NCBI GenBank assembly: GCA_022606135.1
Contig: JABYQN010000005.1
Coordinates: forward strand, 372,001 to 436,000
DNA: 64,000 nucleotides
Source of the DNA: Fomes fomentarius
Taxonomy: Eukaryota; Basidiomycota; Agaricomycetes; Polyporales; Polyporaceae
Direction: 5' to 3'
Below the pieces are notes generated by a model. It searched no databases and had not been told where the DNA came from. It saw only the letters and a list, made by a program, of their open reading frames with translations. The stretch's first letter is position 1. Every line of letters starts with the position of its first letter. Positions 11,277-22,602 of this stretch are shown piece after piece. Made by a program: the position numbers and the translations under genes.

Positions 11277-14200
11277 ATGTCGACGGCACTCAGGCTGCCT
11301 ACATCATGGAACGACCGGGGTTTGCTAGAAGACCCGCCGTTCTCCGACGTGTTTGTCCAGCGCAAGTTCTCGCAGTTCTCCCAGCCTCAGCGAGGGCGGC
11401 GGAGCGATGACTGGATTGAGCGGCTCGCAGAACAGATTAGAGACGCGTCCCCAGTAAGTCGTTCGCCTTCCTCATTTCAGCTTCCATCTACATACGAGAT
11501 CATCTTCGGATCGCTGAATGGTGACACTACATTATAGTTGCGGGCAGCTGCCGCGCGCTGGACCGAGTTTGCCTTCAACCCCGCTGATGACAAGACACAG
11601 CCTAGCCGCAAGGCACGCAAGTCTCCGCAGGACTCATCGCTAGAGACCATCAAGGTCTTCGTCAGGTTTTACTGGGCGTGGTACTCGGACGGAGACGACT
11701 CCGCGTACAAGGTCGTCAACAACGAGCGCAAGAGGCGGGGTTTTGGCTGGCGTCTTCCTAGTATCCAGAACAATGGTCCGGGTGAAGAACTCGCCCACTC
11801 GGGCCCCACTACCACACGTTCGTCTGACCGAGGGCGAGGACGACCCACAAAGCGTGGTAATGTGGCGAGAAGAAAATCTGCCGCAGCAGTCGACCTAGCC
11901 CAGCCAGTGGTGGAGTCATCCACCATCTTTGTGGACCAGGACCACAATGTCATGTCGCAATTCGCAAAGCTCGATGACGTGGAAGAAGGGAAGGACGACA
12001 TGCTAATATTCTCTGCAGAGCATGACGTCGACGCATTCCTAGATTCCCAACTACATGCGGGGCCTGCGCAGCCTGCAGGCGAAGAGGTATATTTGACATT
12101 CTGTACATGCGCCCACATCTAGGGTCTGACACCACGAATGTTGCAGGGGCCTATGATCTCGGACGGCGATCACTCGCCGACCGCTGCGAGTAGTAATCCA
12201 CCAGCTTCGGATAGCAGATCAAGCACGGCCGTGAGTGCGAATTCTCAAGAACGCAGCCTTGAGGCTCTCCGCATACCACCCACATCCACAATGGACCAGG
12301 GTCATTGCACGGAACCTCGCATACATATATCTTCTGGGAATTCGCTGTCATCTCCGTCTGCGAAGGCCGATGCGCACCACCACAACGTGAAACGTGCGCG
12401 ATCTGACATGACGATGTGTTCCACATACGAGAGCGTCTCTTCGGATCCTGGCCGACAAAGCCCTAGGAAACGTTCAAAAATCCGCCCGCTATCGCCGACT
12501 CAGAGTTCAGCTCCAGGTGTTCACACACCCTCTTCCCCGCCCTCGTCCGCGCCCCCCTCTTCACCTCTCTCTTCCCTCCCCACCTCGCCGGTACGATCTA
12601 TTGTGAAGTCCACTCGAGCGCGAAGCGGTGCTGCGGTCCCGGGCAAGATGAACAAAAAGAAGACCAAGCAGACATTGGGGAAGCCCCGTAGTAAGATGCC
12701 CGGATCCCGCGGCGCCGTCAGCGGTGAGAGTGCGCTGCCGCCAGCCGCTAAACGCCAGCGTAGTCAAGATGGGAACTCCATTGAGGTGTCCAACAGGGTG
12801 ATCCCTCCGGAGCACCCGCAGGAGGTTCCGAAGGCGCTAGACTCCCGTGATGGACAACGTGCAACAGCGTCCGCGCCGCCGCCCACTCAAACTACACAAA
12901 CCCCAACCCCCTCCAAACACGCGTCTGCGCCCCTCATGCCTCGAAAGCGGGCCGCTGGAGAGGAGGTACACGCCGATGGTGTTGACCTTCCTTCGTCCGT
13001 TCGTGAGCGTAAGGTTGTCAGGCTGCCCAAGCCTAGGAAGAAGCGTGGTGCAGCTACTGCTCCACGACCATCTCCGGCGAGCTTGGGGATACCCTCGAAC
13101 CTCCTTGAAGTCGATCAGCATGTTTGCGGCCTGGCGACGGAGGCAATGACGAGTCTGCAGAACACGACGCAGCCAGCGGAGGAATGGGATGACGATAGGG
13201 GCGATGACGAGTTCCCGCCCTCGGACGACGAAGAACACGAGCTTCCTCTGGCGCAGGTGGTTTCTACTCGCATCCAGCCTGCAGGTCAAGACAAGGCTCG
13301 GCAGACCGTCTCGTCTGGCGCTCAGTCCCTGAGTCAAGACAGTCTTCCGACCCACGATGGCGCAGAAGACGAGGTCCCTCTATCACAGGCGCGTTTCTAT
13401 GGTCCAAAATCCGCCGCATCTTTCAGTTTAGGACCTATGTCGGCTTCGCCGCACAATATGCGTGCTTTGCGCGCGTTGCGGACCTCCAGCGCGCCCCCGG
13501 CTCGAGTCACTCGTGGACTATCGCTCCCAAAGTCCGTTTCTCGGACGTCGGTGACGATTCGCATCCCAAGGTCTGTCTCTGGAATATCTGCGACACCCGT
13601 ACCCACTGCTATCCCCAATCCTGTCGGATCTCGAGTCCCTAGGCCTCTCCCTCCGCGTTCAGTGTCGAAGCTTCCATTGACAGTCCAGCCTGTGATCTGG
13701 GCCAAGGTACGTCTGTACCCGGCGTTGCATTCTGCGCATATTGTCAACGTTTTCTCTGTCCTTCGCAGTCAAGACAGGAGGTCTGCGAATCCTTTGACTG
13801 GTTCAGGAGCTACCAAGGTGGCGTCTACTTCAACAAGGAGATAGCTAAGGGCTACCTCCTCGGCGGGTTCCACGCGAGGTGAGCGATTGCACAGTCACTC
13901 TTGGACCCCGAGTTGAGTAGCATCGGTTGCAGTCGCGATTTGTTTGCCCGCGACGGTCGTCTCATCATCTCACATGGGTATGTCTCTTTCTATCTGTATT
14001 AACTACCTTGCTGATTTCCATATTCTCAGTGGTGGCAAGGCCGAGAGTATTCATAATACTAAAGGTGTGGCACATCTCCGGGAAGCGTCTGATCAGCAAG
14101 AAGGGGACAAGTCTGTGCGCGCGCTGCTCCGCACGTGCCTCATGAAGCGACCAGTCGCGCTGATTATCGACGACCGCTACGCACTCTTCCCGTACGACCT

Positions 14201-16241
14201 CGCAACGAAAAAAGATTGCACCTACGCAGTTCTCGGGTTTTACCATGTCGCGCACGCATGGGGTGAGTGCACGTTCGGGTATTGTGTCCGCGCGCGATCT
14301 TGATCTATCCGCCCTCTTCGTTTTTGAAGCTGAACGTCAACCCGCCGACAACGGAAAGGGCTACGTCGTGCGGTACAAGTTCGCGTTTGAGTGGTGTGAG
14401 AAGCAGCCGGCGCCTTGGTGGATCTCCGAGGTCGCAGGATCAGCGAAGGCCACACACGATGTCGCCACAGCCACCCATTCACAGTGAGCACGTACACTCA
14501 AGCAGAACGTTAACCATACGCTCAAACTGCTCCCGACTATTAGCGCGCAGTACCTCGAGTGCCCTTCTTGCCGCAAAATTTCTCCTCTTGTGTACCACGA
14601 GGGCTGGATGTGTATGCAACCACAATGCGTCTCCTTCTGGACGTTCTCTAATGGCGCACGGCCGCCCGAGGACCTCACATATGCCGAGTCCTTTTTGAAC
14701 GCACCGATGGCGTGCGACCATGACATGCTGGAGGACATTGCACCACAGCCTCCTGCGACGCAGGCTGTGGACGGCGTTGTCACTAGCCGCCGCTTTGCTA
14801 AAGGCTGGCACTGCAAGCAGTGTGGTCGTCTTTCGTGCAGGTACGCGCGTTCCCCCGCCTTGCCGCACTGTGTGAGCTGAGGCTTGGGCAGGTTCAAGTG
14901 GCAACATTGGGAGTGTCACAGCTGTGGAGTACGTATATTGATCACACTGTACGAGCAACGTACCGAGATGTTTCGTGGTCACAGAACATCTTGGCCATAT
15001 CTGGTAAGAACAGGATACCCAAGGAGTTCTGGAGCCAGAGAAATGAGAAGTTCCTTCATCACGATGTCCTCGACCCTCGTACGTCTTCCCTAATCGCTCT
15101 TGGTCCTTGAGTGCACATTAACCTTTATGTATGCGCAGAGATCACGGTCTCCGCTTTGAAGCCGTTCAGGACCGCGGAAGGTATCATTGGGCATTATCAC
15201 ATCTACTTCCTGCCCCAGAACAGGTGAAAATTCCTACAAAGCAACACCCCGCTCTAGGAGCTTACGTCAGAACACGCAGAGGGAGAGTCTACCTGATCAC
15301 TGGTAGAGGACTCATGAATGCCGCGGCCGATGAGATCTTCCACGAATACCAGGAGCAAGCGAAGACCGGAGAGCTGTCATTTCGTAGATTCCCTTTGAGA
15401 AGCGTGAGTATTATGTGTTGCATGGATTCTCCGTGACTGCTAACATGACTTACAGCATCAATGCCGTGGAGAGCTGCTCACGAATTACTTCTCACAGAAT
15501 TGTACGTGGTATGATTTGATGGCATGCTGTGCTATGCTGATGTAGTACAACAGCGGGTGCTCCGTACCAAGTACGCGATCGTCTTGTATCTCTGTGGCTT
15601 CGTTGCTCACTCGTTTTGCAGTACATCGGTGGAACGGGAAACACAGTCCCATTCTCAGAAGCACCCTCCGCCGTTCTCAAGGCTCGCGACCTGATAGACA
15701 GCCGCATGACGAGCGTACTCGAAGCTGAAAGCAAAAATCCCTATCGGTTCAACGAGGTGCTCAGTGCAGCATACATGGAGGAACAAAGCATGTCGGTGCG
15801 TGCGCGGTGGTGGCATTATCGTGGGCGGTTGGTCTCGGGTGCTAACATGGCGGCAAACCAGTTCCACAGCGACGCCGAGGCCGGTCTCGGACCAAGAGTC
15901 GCGTCGCTGTCGTTGGGCTCGGCTGCGTACATGCACTTTAGACTGCACAAAAAGTATCGCACCGATGGTGGAACGGGAAACGTGCGCAACTCCCTCACGC
16001 TTTTCCTCCGACATGTAAGTGTTGCAGTCCTCTCCGTAGTGAAGTAAAGCCCTGACGATGCGTAGGGCGACGTCTTAATCATGGACGGCGCTGACATTCA
16101 AAAGTATTACGAGTGAGTTGGTAGTTTCGCGCGTTGCTCCATCTGACCGACAATACGGTGTGCGTGTATAGGCATACAGTGGTTCCACTGAACTTCCGCA
16201 TCGCGGCAACCGCTCGTTATATCGGAGGTCAGAACCATTGA
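11277..16241 (+). CDS. large AlkB-like 2OG-Fe(II) dioxygenase with AT-hook
   Basis: Eighteen exons give 1323 residues: 11277-11453, 11538-12086, 12147-13706, 13769-13878, 13933-13977, 14030-14262, 14330-14483, 14544-14840, 14892-14928, 14985-15078, 15139-15223, 15280-15403, 15456-15501, 15554-15570, 15622-15795, 15862-16014, 16066-16112, 16172-16241. The C-terminal 100 residues match AlkB-type oxygenases: iron ligands in FHSDAEAGLGP (His 1236, Asp 1238), HTVVP (His 1302), and the 2OG-binding pattern RxxxTxR as RIAATAR (Arg 1310/1316). Upstream are Cys clusters, CPSC then WMCMQPQC (about 949-971) and WHCKQCGRLSC then WECHSCG, likely zinc sites. The N-terminal half is disordered and basic, with an AT-hook core RGRGRPTKR near residue 157. 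The protein is probably nuclear and acts on DNA or RNA alkylation damage or modified bases; the substrate is unknown. The exon 9/10 junction is the least certain. Confidence 0.78.
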
Positions 16242-16551
16242 GTCTCGTTCTTATATATTCCCCTCGAACGGTGCGTGTACCAAACGATCTAGAGGTCGTC
16301 TGGGATGCCAACAACTACAAATAGCCTCCTGATTCCAACACTGCTCGAGATTTTGAAACTCTCCAAATGTAGAACAATCTTTCTTGCTCATCTGTTCCAG
16401 TCCCCTCCCCCGATCATGCTCGAATCTACATCGTACTGTTGTGCCTGATCCTGTCGTGCTCCACTGCTGTCATCTTGCTCTCGTGCTTTGAGTCTATTTA
16501 TACTCGTGTCTGCATTACATGGTTTCGTTCTGTAATCCTAGATGTACTGAA
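16242..16551. other. convergent 3' flanks
   Basis: Shared downstream region of the AlkB-like gene (+) and TRM11 (-). No coding exons; T-rich, as expected for 3' UTRs. Confidence 0.5.
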
Positions 16552-18448
16552 TCATAGTACTTTCTCGACGGCATCAGCAATATCACCCTTCTTGAACCCC
16601 TGGAAGTATTTCTCCCGGAAGTCTTTATGAGCTGGCACATGGCTGCTGACGTTCTCCGTCACCGCATGGGCAGGGTCGAACGACGGTGGTGGGTACTTTG
16701 CGGCGGTGGCTTTCCGTATCGTGATGAGCTGCAAAGAAAGGTAAGACCAAGGCGTAAGTGATGCAGCATGCGATACTTGCCCTGCGGCCCCAAGAGCCGA
16801 AGTTCTGTAGCGAATTCGCAACGATCTCCATACCCTCGCAAAGCATAGCGTCAATGTCCACTTCTTCGTACTCTTCTGTGACCGTAGGAAGGAAGAACAC
16901 TAGTCGTCCACGTGGTTTGAGCATGTATCTGGCCAACAGGACCAAGTCCCGGGCAAGTTCGGACAATTCGTATGGCTTCATTGGAGGTATATACGGTTGA
17001 TCATCGCTATGACGGCAACGTGAGCTCGGAGTCAAAGCAGTATGGGTGGGGCGGCTGCGTACGGTCGTTCGATGTGAGCAGGCGGAGGGCCCTCTCTTGG
17101 AGGACGGTTAGTTTTTCGTCCGAGTCGTTTCGCCCCTGCACGTACGCCATCTATAGGCATGCTTTCGTCAGTAGATTTGTGTGAGATTGAGAGGGCTGTC
17201 TATAACGCACAGGGCGGATCGGTCACGATCGCATCGAATAGCTCTCCACAACGCCATGGATTTTGCGTAACGTCAAAAGTGCAAAGGTCCATGATTCGGT
17301 TAGCGACACCGTATTGTGCTGCTGCTCTGATGATGCCCGGCGGCTTGACTAGGGGATGCAGGGAGTCAGGCGGCTAAAGGATACTTGCTCTAGGTATCGA
17401 TGGTCCAGCTCACCTTTGCCCCTAATTTGTCGCCCGTCGATGTCTGAGCCAAACACAAACGCACCAAAATGCGCTGTTGTCTGTGAGACAAGGTCATTCG
17501 GGGATAGTTCGCTATACACGAAGACACCTACGTATGCCATACTACCTGTTCCAATGAACGGATCATATATCAGCTTGCCAGGTGAGGCCTGGAATTCTCA
17601 TCAGTATTGACCGGCGTGGGTACGAGTGATATTGCTTACAAGAGTCTGGTTAGCCATGAGAAGAGACATCTCGGCTTCCATGCTGGTGTTGCCAAAGTAC
17701 ACACGCTTCTTGACGTCGAATGTCTTAGCTAGTGGACGAGCCAATCCTATCTCTACCTGAGATACCGACCATCAACGAGCAGAACGCTGTACGGAAGGAT
17801 GGAACGCACCAACCTGCCAAACCAGACTTCGTCAAACTCTCCATCGCCTTCTGTTTTCTCGCGTGTGGTACCATGTTTGTCAGGATCTTAGGGCATCGAA
17901 GCGTCAAGATGGTTTGGTGATTCTCGGACAAAGACGCATACATTCTTCGAAACACGCAAGAGTAATGTCAGGGTTCTTCATCTCGATTTTGCCTTTGAAG
18001 TCCATATAGGAGAAGCTCTCGACGACGTCCCTCTGTCGCCACTGTGGAATGGTGTGGTTGAAGGCCGTCACCAGGAACTTGAAAGACGTATCCTCGATGT
18101 ACTTTTCCCACAGAAATGAACGCAATTGATTGCGTTCGTGCACCTCCCCGTAGCTTTTGCCTCGGGCGTAAAATTCGCAGACATATCTATAACCGGTTAT
18201 AGTCAGATAGCAGGATCATCACACATGGTCAAGAAGGCTCACTTGATAAGGATACACCGCTGCGCAAGCAGCTTCGCATGCTCCTCGTCCTTTAGTTCAA
18301 GGATCATGAAGGGACGAGAAGTGTCCTTGTCTTCCGGATTTTCAGGAAATCTGATCTCAAATCCATACAACTCGGATATTGAGAGTAGTTCCGGCATTCG
18401 GAATTCATCGTGAACCTGTGCGAAGACAAATAGATACTGGGTGAACAT
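16552..18448 (-). CDS. TRM11: tRNA (guanine(10)-N2)-methyltransferase catalytic subunit Trm11
   Basis: Nine exons on the minus strand (18448-18243, 18186-17942, 17886-17810, 17756-17640, 17588-17414, 17348-17211, 17150-17063, 17006-16781, 16728-16552) encode 482 residues. With Trm112, Trm11 makes m2G10 in tRNAs using S-adenosylmethionine. Diagnostic stretches: FAQVHDEFRMPEL at the start; THUMP-like region with EEYPDKHGTTREKTEGDGEF; motif I DPFIGTGSM; catalytic motif IV DPPYGVRAGAKRLG, split by an intron inside the Tyr codon; YIPPMKPYELSEL; and SWGRRLITIRK. The last intron (16780-16729) has a GC donor (AGG, then gcaagt). I chose the ATG at 18448 over one 33 bases upstream because homologues begin near this Phe-Ala-Gln block. 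Divergent from SWS1. Confidence 0.93.
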
Positions 18449-18698
18449 CTGAGGTGATCGGTGTTGAGCGTTTGAGTTCAAGATGCAATTTGTGTGGCTG
18501 TGTTCTACTTAGGTTCACTTGGGCGGTTATCCAAGGTCGCGCTCTCGATCTTACCGTGATAGCCTACTGACCGGTGAGCAGCATAGCCTAGATATATCGT
18601 ACGGGATTCAACCGATCGGACTATAGAAGGCTCTGGCTTGAAGTGCAACTGCTCCCTCCACGTCACATGTAGAGTGAACGCCCACATCAGTAGACACG

Positions 18699-19295
18699 AT
18701 GCCACCTCCTTCCGAACTTGCGGTCCTGCTAGGACAAGTCCTCCAGGGTCTCAAGCCGGAGTCAAGTAAGCACAGAATACGAATTTACCTCCCTTGAATT
18801 TAAGACAGGCCTATAGTCGACGATAGTCTCGAGAAGCTACGATTCTTCTTTCCAGAGACACTTCTGCTTGGTGCACTCGACCTCGTCGACAGAGACAGTG
18901 GTAAGTGTCCAGCTTTCTACGCCGTAGAGTTGTTCAGGTTGGAAGGTGCACTCCACCAGTGATTGAGTATAGGACGCCTTGGGGTCGATCCCAATATGAG
19001 GTGCTTGGTTCTACGGCGACATACGTGGTATACCCTGGTTTACCTTCTGCAGGCGGGTACACGCTCGCCTACTGTACCTGTCCAGCCTATGCGTATTCTG
19101 TCCTACTCTCCGAGACCCAGATTATGGTGCGCATCGAGACTGACTCGTACTAGCTGACACAACTCACCACGCCATTCTCTCCAGTGCAAGCATGTTCTGG
19201 CAACTCTCATCGCCCAACGTATATCACGCTGCATCGAGAGACCGGTCAACGCGGACGAACTGGCATCGCTGATCGCCAAACAATGTAGAGTCTGA
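18699..19295 (+). CDS. SWS1: SWIM-type zinc finger protein, Sws1/ZSWIM7-like
   Basis: Four exons (18699-18765, 18817-18900, 18960-19126, 19185-19295) give 142 residues, matching the small size of ZSWIM7/Sws1. In yeasts and animals this protein partners a Rad51 paralogue in the Shu complex and promotes Rad51-dependent recombination. The SWIM motif CxCx(n)CxH is visible as CTCPAYAYSVLLSETQIM joined across the last intron to CKHVLATLIAQRI. Upstream, FFFPETLLLGALDLVDRDS and EYRTPWGRSQYEVLGS fit the family N-terminal region. The gene is head-to-head with TRM11 (250 bp apart) and convergent with the zf-4CXXC gene. No Rad51-paralogue partner is seen in the window. Confidence 0.85.
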
Positions 19296-19508
19296 ATTCG
19301 AGAGTGCATATAAGATGTAACATAGCTATTGTAACCACATCCTGTACATTATTAGTATACTTCTACATCAAACACGACAATCGATTACTACAATTCAGCA
19401 TCGCACTACTATTGTAAGTGAGGACATGTAAGAGTTCAGCGATGTACGGAAAGAATCAGAAGGAGTATAAGGGTCTGTCCTAGTTCGATGAGGGCTGCAG
19501 TAGGCGCG

Positions 19509-22372
19509 CTACTTGCCATAGAACTGCGCGGGCGGGATCGGTCCACTCCTTGCCACGCCCTTGCCCTTGTCAACCTTCTCTTCCTTATCACCTGCACCGT
19601 CCTTCGCATCCTTGATATCTTTTGCGGCGCGCTTGATGCGCCACTCTAGCAGCACAGCGTAATCCTTCAATCCCCTAGCGAGGTTGCGGAGATCACGCCT
19701 CGTCGGGACAGGCTCGCCGCACTTGTCCAACCGCATCTGAACATCTCCGTCCCTATCTTGCTCGTCGCCGGAGTCTTCAAGCTCAGATGAGGCATCTGAG
19801 TCCGAGTCGTGACCCAACGAAGATCGCGCACTGGGTGCAGCACTGGCGTCGGATGGTCGACCGCGGGATTTCTTGTCGGCGTCCAGCTTCGGTATAGTGT
19901 CCGCACCGTCGACGTCAACGACAGTCGAGTCCTCCAAACTCTTGCCAGGCCTCTTCGCTTCGAGGTTGATACCGTACTTCATAGCCAACCACTCAGCGAG
20001 CCTCGTGATTTCTTCAGGCTGCCAGAATGCCCACCATTGCTCAGCATCCTCGTCGACACCCTCTTCACCATCTTCGTGGTCTTCGAGCTTCGCAACATCT
20101 GCGCCATCGGGCTTGCGACCCCAGATAGCGATGAACCACGACCAGTGTTTCATCCGCTTGCGCTCTTCGAGCTCGGCTACGCGTCTCCGGCCGAACTTGA
20201 CCTCGCCTCCACCGCCCTCCAGTAGCTCGATCGCCGCGTCACGTTCTGTTACCCCAGGAGTAATCGCATAGTACACCCGTCCTTCCGTGTCGCGGCCGAG
20301 AGGGCCAAAACGAGCGATGCACTCGGATACGGCAATCCGGTGGGCACAGTCAAAGTTGGCGAGCAAGGTTTCGTGTTCAGCGAGCGCGACCCTCCGGACT
20401 GCCAAGGGAACCTTCACTCCTTCCAACGCGCTCTTGCCATTGCTCTTGTCTGCGCTGCCGTTGTGCTTGTCCGCTTTCTTCGGCTTAGCGGCAGCCTCCG
20501 CCGACTTGAGTTCCCGGAAACGTGTGTTCTCTGCGGTGGTCAATTCGCGCGCTGCACGGGATAGATCCTTCTCTTGCGTCACCGCGCGTTCGAAATCCTC
20601 CTGCACAGGCTTTGTCTGAAGGGCGGCTTCCACTAAGGCAGCAACCACATTAATGAGCTGGGCGGTCGTAACAACTGGGTGGGCGGCGGACGATGATTCG
20701 CGTGTGCGCGTGCTGCGTTGCATGACATGGGAAGGTGGTGGCAACGGGTCAGGGATGGTCAAGTCGGTCTCGTCCCGTAATGAGTCCAATGCATTCCACA
20801 TCTTGTTCAAGTTGACACCGCTGGCTCTAATCCGCTGTGCAGCCTTGGTGAAGGCAGACGAGTCCTCGTCGCGTACGTCGGCGTCCTTCGAGAACAGCGA
20901 CATGAGTCCAATCAGGATTGCCCTTAAAGCTGGTTCGCCAATCCACCCCACGAGGCAAGGGCCGTCGGACTCTTCGTCCTCATCGTCCGCGGCGTCCGTG
21001 TACGGATTCGCCGTGTAAAGATCTTCAAGCTCTTCAAGATGGGTACGAGCGATATCCGCGAGGTGGCCGAATCGCAAGAGGAATTCGCGTATGTTCATCC
21101 GTCTGACAGCTTCATCGCGAGTCAACGGAGTAGAGATGATTGTCCACACTGGCTTGGGAACAGGTTTGGGGGCCGCTACGGGTTTGGGCGGGAGCGTGCG
21201 TGGTATCTTCGCCGCGGGGGCTGGTGGTGGCTTGATCTTGTAAGGGGAAGGAGGAATAAGGACATGAGGCTTCGGCTTCGCTTTTGATGCATTCGGTCGG
21301 GCCACATCTTTGGCGTTCTTGCCTTTCACCGCCTCTTTGGCCTTACTCGATGCCGGCTCCTTAACCTTTCTATTTCTAGGCTTCGGCTCTGTGGCCTTGC
21401 CTGATGCTGATATTTTGTTGGAGGACTCCCTTGACTTATTCTTCGGCGTGGGTGATACATGGTCCTGAGGACAGGATGAAGCACAGGCCGGAGCGGATAC
21501 GAGATGTTCAAGGCACTTACCTCGATACTTGCACCATCTTTCGCCTCTTTCTCGGCTTTGCGAGCGATCAGACTGAGATTTCTGTACATACACTGAGTTT
21601 GAGGGCGAAGTCATCCTATTGGGATACATACCCTGTGGCCGGTAAGCCCTTCGCCTTCCTGCAATATCTACAATTGCACCTATCGCTGCAGCGGGGACAC
21701 CTGCAGAGAGCTCATGCAAATGCTCGTGGAAGCAAGGAAAGGTGGACTCACTGAAAGAGGAAGTCTACCTCATCTACATGCTCTGCCTTCACTATTTCGG
21801 GACCGTTCTGTATAGAATGACTCTTGATATCGTCAAGGTCTTGCCCATATCGGTTTCGTAGGCAGGCCTTGCAATACTTGAGGAGACAGCGTTGACCGTT
21901 GGGCCGTTTGAAGGTGCAATGAATTCCGCCTGCATAGATGCCATGTCAGATCGAACCAACCAGCCAGTGCGTCCTTCTGACCTGCAGAGTCAACAATATG
22001 CCGCGTGCATTGGTGGCATCGAACAGCGGGTGTCTTCTCGGCCTTGGACGCGTCTAGTGCATCACCCGCCACCCTCTTCTTGTCCGTGGGTTCAGCATTC
22101 GAGCCCTGCTCCGTCTTCGTCTTCTTTGGCCGGGGTGCTTGAGTATCGTCCATCTGGTTTGCCATGTTCTGCGGCTCCTCTACGGCCTTTCTCTTCGTAC
22201 TGCTCACAGTTGAAGAAGGTTTGTCCACGTTCATTGCGACCGTCTTCAAAGGCGTGTTCTCCGGGTTATCGGCACGGTCGCTCTTGGTAGACTTGATGGA
22301 GTATGGGGAAGGAGGAATCTGGACGAAAACTTGAGACTTGCGACGACTGGCCGCGGATGCAGGTTTGTCCAT
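19509..22372 (-). CDS. CDCA7-type zf-4CXXC_R1 protein
   Basis: Five exons on the minus strand (22372-21982, 21929-21752, 21700-21632, 21572-21521, 21464-19509) give 881 residues. Residues 119-203 carry the zf-4CXXC_R1 finger found in CDCA7 and MAO-A repressor R1: CHQC, HCTF, CLLKYCKACLRNRYGQD, then CPRCSDRCNCRYC, 11 cysteines across three exons. In animals and plants CDCA7 recruits the remodeller HELLS and supports DNA methylation; fungal members are poorly studied. A downstream helical block (MNIREFLLRFGHLADIARTH, about residue 415) recalls a DDT domain, and GRVYYAITPG a WHIM-like segment. The motif IPPSPYxIK occurs twice, near the N-terminus and again after the finger. The C-terminus is acidic, then helical and basic. 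Probably a chromatin factor. Confidence 0.85.
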
Positions 22373-22469
22373 GTCGAGATGATGGTGGTGGTTGTGAAGC
22401 GAAGTTCCGATCAAGATTCAATGACAACAGCAGGCTGCAGCCACCAACGCGGCGCGTCGTTTGGAGCGT

Positions 22470-22492
22470 CACGTGCAGCGCGTTGGCACGTG
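22470..22492. promoter_or_regulatory. paired CACGTG E-boxes in bidirectional promoter
   Basis: Two perfect palindromic CACGTG sites (22470-22475 and 22487-22492) lie 17 bases apart in the 230-bp gap between the head-to-head zf-4CXXC and TIM17 genes. In fungi CACGTG binds bHLH factors such as Cbf1/Pho4 types. Sites are seen; function is inferred. Confidence 0.45.
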
Positions 22493-22602
22493 AGTGGGGC
22501 CTGCCCTGAACACAAAGTTTCCCGCTGACGCTGAGTCTGACAGGACAAGGACTCTGACGGGGGAAGCCATCTGCCTGTGCACGACGCCGACGACGATACG
22601 AT

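Noticed and set aside
16985..17070. apparent frameshift in TRM11
   Set aside because: A recount of the A run near 17115 showed that a canonical 56-nt intron (17062-17007) restores the frame exactly.
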